Positions 60,348 through 64,000 of a stretch of 64,000 nt of DNA are shown one piece after another. Below the pieces are notes generated by a model, which saw only the letters and a program-made list of their open reading frames with translations, was not told the origin of the DNA and did no database searches. This DNA comes from Mesonia ostreae. Lineage in GTDB: Bacteria; Bacteroidota; Bacteroidia; Flavobacteriales; Flavobacteriaceae. The stretch covers positions 124,001 to 188,000 of the forward strand of contig NZ_JAVRBG010000007.1 of assembly GCF_031845265.1 (NCBI RefSeq), written 5' to 3'. How positions within the stretch are numbered: the first letter of the stretch is position 1; each line of letters opens with the position of its first letter. The position numbers and the translations under genes are program-made.

Positions 60348-61592
60348 ATGGGATGTGGAAGTTGCTCGACTGGGAAAGACGGTCAGCCTAAAGGATGTAA
60401 GAATAATGGGACCTGCGGAACCGATGGATGTAATAAACTCACCGTTTTCGATTGGTTATCAAATATGAGCTTGCCTAATGGGCAAGAAGCTTTTAATTGT
60501 GTAGAAATTCGTTTTAAAAACGGAAGAAAACATTTCTTCAAAAATACAGAAAACCTTACTTTAAGTATGGGCGATGTGGTGGCAGTAGAAGCTTCATCGG
60601 GTCATGATGTGGGCGTAGTCACCCTTACGGGGGAATTGGTTCGCGTACAAATGAAAAAAAAGCGCGTTAAAGTAGATAGTGAAGAAGTACTAAAAATTTA
60701 TAGAAAAGCCTCTCAAAAAGATATTGATATATGGCAAGCGGCAAGAGAACGAGAAGAGCCTATGAAGGTTCGTGCTCGTGAGATTGCCATCCGACTTCAG
60801 TTAAAAATGAAGATTAGCGATATTGAATTTCAGGGAGATGCTTCAAAAGCTACATTTTATTATACGGCTGAAGAACGAGTGGATTTTAGACTTTTAATTA
60901 AGGAATTCGCACAAGAGTTTAGAACTCGTATAGAAATGCGACAAATAGGTTTTAGACAGGAAGCTGCCCGTCTTGGCGGTATTGGTTCTTGTGGTCGGGA
61001 GTTGTGTTGCTCTACTTGGTTAACAGATTTTAGAAGCGTTACTACTTCTGCAGCTAGATATCAACAATTGTCTTTAAATCCGCAGAAATTAGCGGGACAA
61101 TGTGGAAAGCTCAAATGTTGTTTAAACTATGAACTAGATTCGTATTTAGATGCGCTTAAAGAATTTCCTAGGCAAGACACCAAGTTACAAACGCAAAAAG
61201 GAACTGCAGTTTGCCAAAAAATAGATATTTTTAAAGGTTCTTTATGGTACGCCTATGAAGGCGAGTGGATGAACTGGCACGAGCTTACAACAGATCAAGC
61301 TAAAACCATCATTCAGGCTGCAAAGGATAAAAAACCTGTAGCAAGCTTAGAAGAATTTGCAATTGAACTCCAACAAGAAATAGAAGTAGACTTTAGCAAT
61401 GTAGTGGGGCAAGATAGTTTAACCCGTTTTGATAAACCCAAAACATCTCAGCCTAAAAAGAGAAGAAAAAAGAAAAGAAAGCCACAAAAAGCGAAGGCAA
61501 ACGCAAACTCTAACCCAAATCCAAAAACTGGACAAAAGAGACCGCGAAAAAAATCAAATAACAAAAAAAATAACCCTTCTAAAGATGCGTAA
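60348..61592 (+). CDS. ricT: PSP1-domain protein (RicT-like)
   Basis: This 414-residue protein contains the PSP1 C-terminal domain. Conserved cysteines appear in GGIGSCGRELCCSTWL and AGQCGKLKCCLNYE, and EFQGDASKATFYYTAEERVD is also present. In Bacillus, RicT binds Fe-S clusters and modulates RNA processing. The N-terminus adds a separate Cys cluster (MGCGSCSTGKDGQPKGCKNN, then CGTDGCNK) and the C-terminus a long lysine-rich tail. The stop overlaps the gldH start by 8 nt, so it is probably in an operon with gldH. Confidence 0.86.
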   Translation: MGCGSCSTGKDGQPKGCKNNGTCGTDGCNKLTVFDWLSNMSLPNGQEAFNCVEIRFKNGRKHFFKNTENLTLSMGDVVAVEASSGHDVGVVTLTGELVRVQMKKKRVKVDSEEVLKIYRKASQKDIDIWQAAREREEPMKVRAREIAIRLQLKMKISDIEFQGDASKATFYYTAEERVDFRLLIKEFAQEFRTRIEMRQIGFRQEAARLGGIGSCGRELCCSTWLTDFRSVTTSAARYQQLSLNPQKLAGQCGKLKCCLNYELDSYLDALKEFPRQDTKLQTQKGTAVCQKIDIFKGSLWYAYEGEWMNWHELTTDQAKTIIQAAKDKKPVASLEEFAIELQQEIEVDFSNVVGQDSLTRFDKPKTSQPKKRRKKKRKPQKAKANANSNPNPKTGQKRPRKKSNNKKNNPSKDA

Positions 61593-62076
61593 ACTAGGAG
61601 GAAGATTCTTAGGTATTTTATTCGTTATAAGTATATTTTCTTGTGACTCTAAGCAGGTTTATGATCAATATAAAAGTATTCCTGGCGCTTGGGCCAAAGA
61701 CTCGGTGGTAGAATTTGAAATAAAAAATTTAGATAGTCTACAGACGTATAACCTATTTTTTAACGTTAGAAATAGTAATGCATATAAGTATAATAATCTT
61801 TTCTTAATTTCGAATATGAAATTTCCTAATGGGAAACAGGTTACCGATACTCTAGAATATGAAATGGCGTACCCTAATGGAGAGCTTATGGGAGCGGGCG
61901 CTGGAGAAATTAAAGAAAATAAGCTTTGGTATAAAGAAAATGTGAGGTTTTTGGAAGAAGGAACGTATACCATTACTCTAGAACAAGCGATGCGTGAAAA
62001 CGGAGAGGTAGAAGGAATACAAAAATTAGAAGGGATTTTAGAAATAGGCTTTAGAATAGAAAAAACAATTAATTAA
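61585..62076 (+). CDS. gldH: Gliding motility lipoprotein GldH
   Basis: This 163-residue lipoprotein has signal peptide MRKLGGRFLGILFVISIFSC (lipid Cys at residue 20). DSKQVYDQYKSIPGAWAKDS follows, with FNVRNSNAYKYNNLFLISNM and EYEMAYPNGELMGAGAGEIK, characteristic of GldH. It is required for gliding and for the type IX secretion-linked surface machinery in Flavobacterium. A longer frame from 61429 lies inside ricT and would lack a signal peptide, so 61585 is used. Confidence 0.9.
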   Translation: MRKLGGRFLGILFVISIFSCDSKQVYDQYKSIPGAWAKDSVVEFEIKNLDSLQTYNLFFNVRNSNAYKYNNLFLISNMKFPNGKQVTDTLEYEMAYPNGELMGAGAGEIKENKLWYKENVRFLEEGTYTITLEQAMRENGEVEGIQKLEGILEIGFRIEKTIN

Positions 62077-62086
62077 CACCTAAAAA

Positions 62087-64000
62087 GTGGCAAAAACACA
62101 ATCAAACAAAAAAGAGAAAAAGGAAACCAATTCCTTTGGAAAGTATATTGGTATTTTCTGGAAGCTTTTTGCTTTGGGAGTCCTATTAGTGGTGGCGATT
62201 TTCTTAATGGCAGGCTGGGGAATGTTAGGAGAGATGCCAAGTTTTGAACAGCTAGAAAATCCCGAAACCAATTTGGCTACAGAAGTTTTTTCTTCAGACG
62301 GAGAAACTTTAGGGAAATACTATAATGAGAATCGCACTCCTATCAAGTACGAAGAGCTTCCTACAAACTTAATTAATGCATTAGTTGCTACAGAAGACGA
62401 ACGCTATTATGATCATTCAGGAATTGATGCAAAAGGAACTCTTAGAGCCGTTGCGTATTTAGGGTCTAATGGGGGTGCAAGTACGATTTCACAGCAGTTA
62501 GCGAAACAATTATTTACAGGTGTAAGGTCTAGTAATATTTTTGAAGCGGTAACGCAAAAGGTGAAAGAATGGGTAATTGCAGTTCGCCTAGAACGTAGTT
62601 ATACCAAACAGGAAATTTTGGCGATGTACTTTAATATCTATGATTTTAATAACAATGCAGTCGGAATTAGATCGGCTTCCCGAATTTATTTCGGCGGAAA
62701 AGATCCACAAGATTTAAAAGTGGAAGAAGCAGCAGTATTAGTGGGAATGTTTAAGAATTCCTCGCTCTACAATCCGCGTAGAAATCCTGAAGGAGTTACC
62801 AACAGGAGAAATGTGGTGCTAAAGCAAATGGAAAGAGCCGGTTTTATTACTGAAGTGAAGAAAGATTCGCTGCAAGATCTTCCTTTAGAAATAGAATACC
62901 GTCCCGAAAGTCACCAATCTGGATTAGCTACTTATTTTAGAATGTATTTAAGAGACTTTTTAAAAGATTGGGCAAAAGAAAATCCGCAGGCAAACGGAGA
63001 AACCTATAACATTTATAGGGATGGTCTTAAAGTCTATACAAGCATCGATTATAGAATGCAATCGTATGCAGAAGAAGCGGTAGAAGCGCATATGAGAAAT
63101 CTTCAGCGGGAATTTGACAAGCAAAACCTGAAAAATAAAACTGCCCCGTTTAGACAAATTTCTTCCGAAGAAGAAGAGCGCATTGTAGAACGCGCCATGA
63201 AAAATAGTGTGCGTTGGTGGGAAATGAAAGATAAAGGAATTTCCGAAGAAAAAATAAGAGCCTCTTTCGACAAAAAAACTCCCATGTCTGTTTTCGCTTG
63301 GAATGAAAAGAGAGAAAAGGACACGATTATGACACCTAGAGATTCCATTCTTTACTATAAATCTTTTTTAAATGCAGGGATGATGTCAATGGAACCTCAA
63401 ACTGGAGAAGTAAAAGCTTGGGTTGGTGGTATAGATTTGCGTCATTTTAAATACGAACACGTAAAACAAGCACGTAGACAGGTAGGTTCTACCTTTAAAC
63501 CTTTTGTGTATGCAACGGCAATAGACCAATTGCACCTTTCACCTTGTTATGAACTTCCTAATACGTTACACACAATTCCTGCAGGTAAACACGGGGTAAC
63601 TAAAGATTGGACGCCAAAAAATAGTGGTGGAAAATATGGAGGAATGGTGAGTCTTAAGTACGCTTTGGCAAACTCTTTAAACACCATTACTTCGAGATTA
63701 ATTGATAAAATTGGCCCCGAGCCAGTTATCGATTTATTGGATAAATTGGGAATGGATACCAAAAATATAGATCCTGTTGCCGCGATTGCATTAGGATCTG
63801 TAGATTTAAGTGTTTTTGAAATGGTTTCGGCCTATAGCACTTTCGCCAATAAAGGCGTTTATGTAAAGCCTGTGATTGTTACGCGTATAGAAGATAAAAA
63901 TGGAACGGTGCTTTATCAACACGTACCAGAAAGCAGGGACGTTATGAGCGAAGAAGCCGCTTATGTAACTATTAATTTAATGGAAGGTGTAACCCAAGGC
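62087..64000 (+). CDS. Penicillin-binding protein 1A, partial at the window end
   Basis: The GTG-initiated frame runs 638 codons to the window edge without a stop. After a cytoplasmic start (MAKTQSNKKEKKETNSFGKY) and one membrane helix comes a GT51 domain with the catalytic Glu in ALVATEDERYYDHSGID (residue 103) and ASTISQQLAKQLF. A transpeptidase domain follows with SxxK serine in RRQVGSTFKPF (residue 468) and YALANSLNT (SxN). It builds and cross-links the cell wall. It lies 10 nt after gldH; the KTG motif and stop lie beyond the window. Confidence 0.94.
   Translation, partial: MAKTQSNKKEKKETNSFGKYIGIFWKLFALGVLLVVAIFLMAGWGMLGEMPSFEQLENPETNLATEVFSSDGETLGKYYNENRTPIKYEELPTNLINALVATEDERYYDHSGIDAKGTLRAVAYLGSNGGASTISQQLAKQLFTGVRSSNIFEAVTQKVKEWVIAVRLERSYTKQEILAMYFNIYDFNNNAVGIRSASRIYFGGKDPQDLKVEEAAVLVGMFKNSSLYNPRRNPEGVTNRRNVVLKQMERAGFITEVKKDSLQDLPLEIEYRPESHQSGLATYFRMYLRDFLKDWAKENPQANGETYNIYRDGLKVYTSIDYRMQSYAEEAVEAHMRNLQREFDKQNLKNKTAPFRQISSEEEERIVERAMKNSVRWWEMKDKGISEEKIRASFDKKTPMSVFAWNEKREKDTIMTPRDSILYYKSFLNAGMMSMEPQTGEVKAWVGGIDLRHFKYEHVKQARRQVGSTFKPFVYATAIDQLHLSPCYELPNTLHTIPAGKHGVTKDWTPKNSGGKYGGMVSLKYALANSLNTITSRLIDKIGPEPVIDLLDKLGMDTKNIDPVAAIALGSVDLSVFEMVSAYSTFANKGVYVKPVIVTRIEDKNGTVLYQHVPESRDVMSEEAAYVTINLMEGVTQG

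Noticed and set aside
61429..61584. Upstream extension of gldH
   Set aside because: It lies inside the ricT tail and would bury the lipoprotein signal; the ATG at 61585 gives a proper lipobox.

Overview
The window reads as a chromosome segment of a marine-type Flavobacteriaceae (Bacteroidota). The DNA is AT-rich. Lipoproteins have 'CSSDDD' tails after the lipobox, GldH of the gliding machinery is present, and there are four GLPGLI-family proteins. SusC-like and OMP_b-brl outer membrane proteins and a probable PID-CTERM sorting tail also occur. Several genes have TAnnTTTG (-7) promoter elements, and classical Shine-Dalgarno sequences are nearly absent. Most of the window is core housekeeping DNA with accessory islands between the genes.

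Layout. 1-2.1 kb: the tail of an unknown protein, then an NhaP/Kef-type antiporter. 2.4-3.8 kb: three tandem, separately terminated, four-cysteine mini-lipoproteins. 3.9-8.3 kb: lepA, then a TonB-dependent-receptor-like barrel. 8.3-15.1 kb: a GLPGLI locus that looks like a tandem segmental duplication. Each unit has a small secreted peptide and two GLPGLI proteins; a full receptor closes unit 2, and only a fragment of its signal-peptide region remains in unit 1. 15.1-17.1 kb: dispersed and tandem repeats around dusB. 17.1-21.4 kb: a LolC/E-like permease, rbfA, mce, a CAT-anticodon tRNA, a PID-CTERM protein, ribE and pdxA. 21.4-25.4 kb: a fatty-acid block (yceD, rpmF, fabH, accB, accC). 25.6-34.8 kb: mtgA, a GreA-like gene, asd, mscL, alr, tdk, rsmI, a UDG-like protein and recJ.

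34.8-42 kb: a HigBA module whose antitoxin carries a one-base frameshift, lpxH, queD, a 2OG-Fe(II) oxygenase, and a MoxR-like ATPase/VWA pair split by a DUF559 nuclease cassette with inverted flanks. 42.3-50.2 kb: EamA and MATE transporters, a tight three-gene operon (QEGLA metalloprotease, ATP-grasp ligase, aspartoacylase-like enzyme), a thioesterase and an HU-CCDC81/SPOR protein. 50.3-58.2 kb: dprA, small envelope proteins, trpS, plsC, an ECF sigma operon ending in an unusual inner-membrane-anchored barrel protein, and recA. 58.2-64 kb: a possible free-standing 30-residue peptide gene, trhO, a membrane protein, then ricT-gldH-PBP1A running off the window.

The best candidates for something not well described are: (i) the duplicated peptide/GLPGLI/receptor locus, including a receptor frame with no in-frame ATG before its signal peptide; (ii) the DUF559 cassette flanked by inverted C-rich repeats between two cooperating genes; (iii) the QEGLA/ATP-grasp/aspartoacylase operon; (iv) the 30-residue peptide upstream of trhO; and (v) a recurring GCTTCCGCGGAA palindrome inside coding sequences. 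All functions are inferred by reading the sequence; no database search was run.
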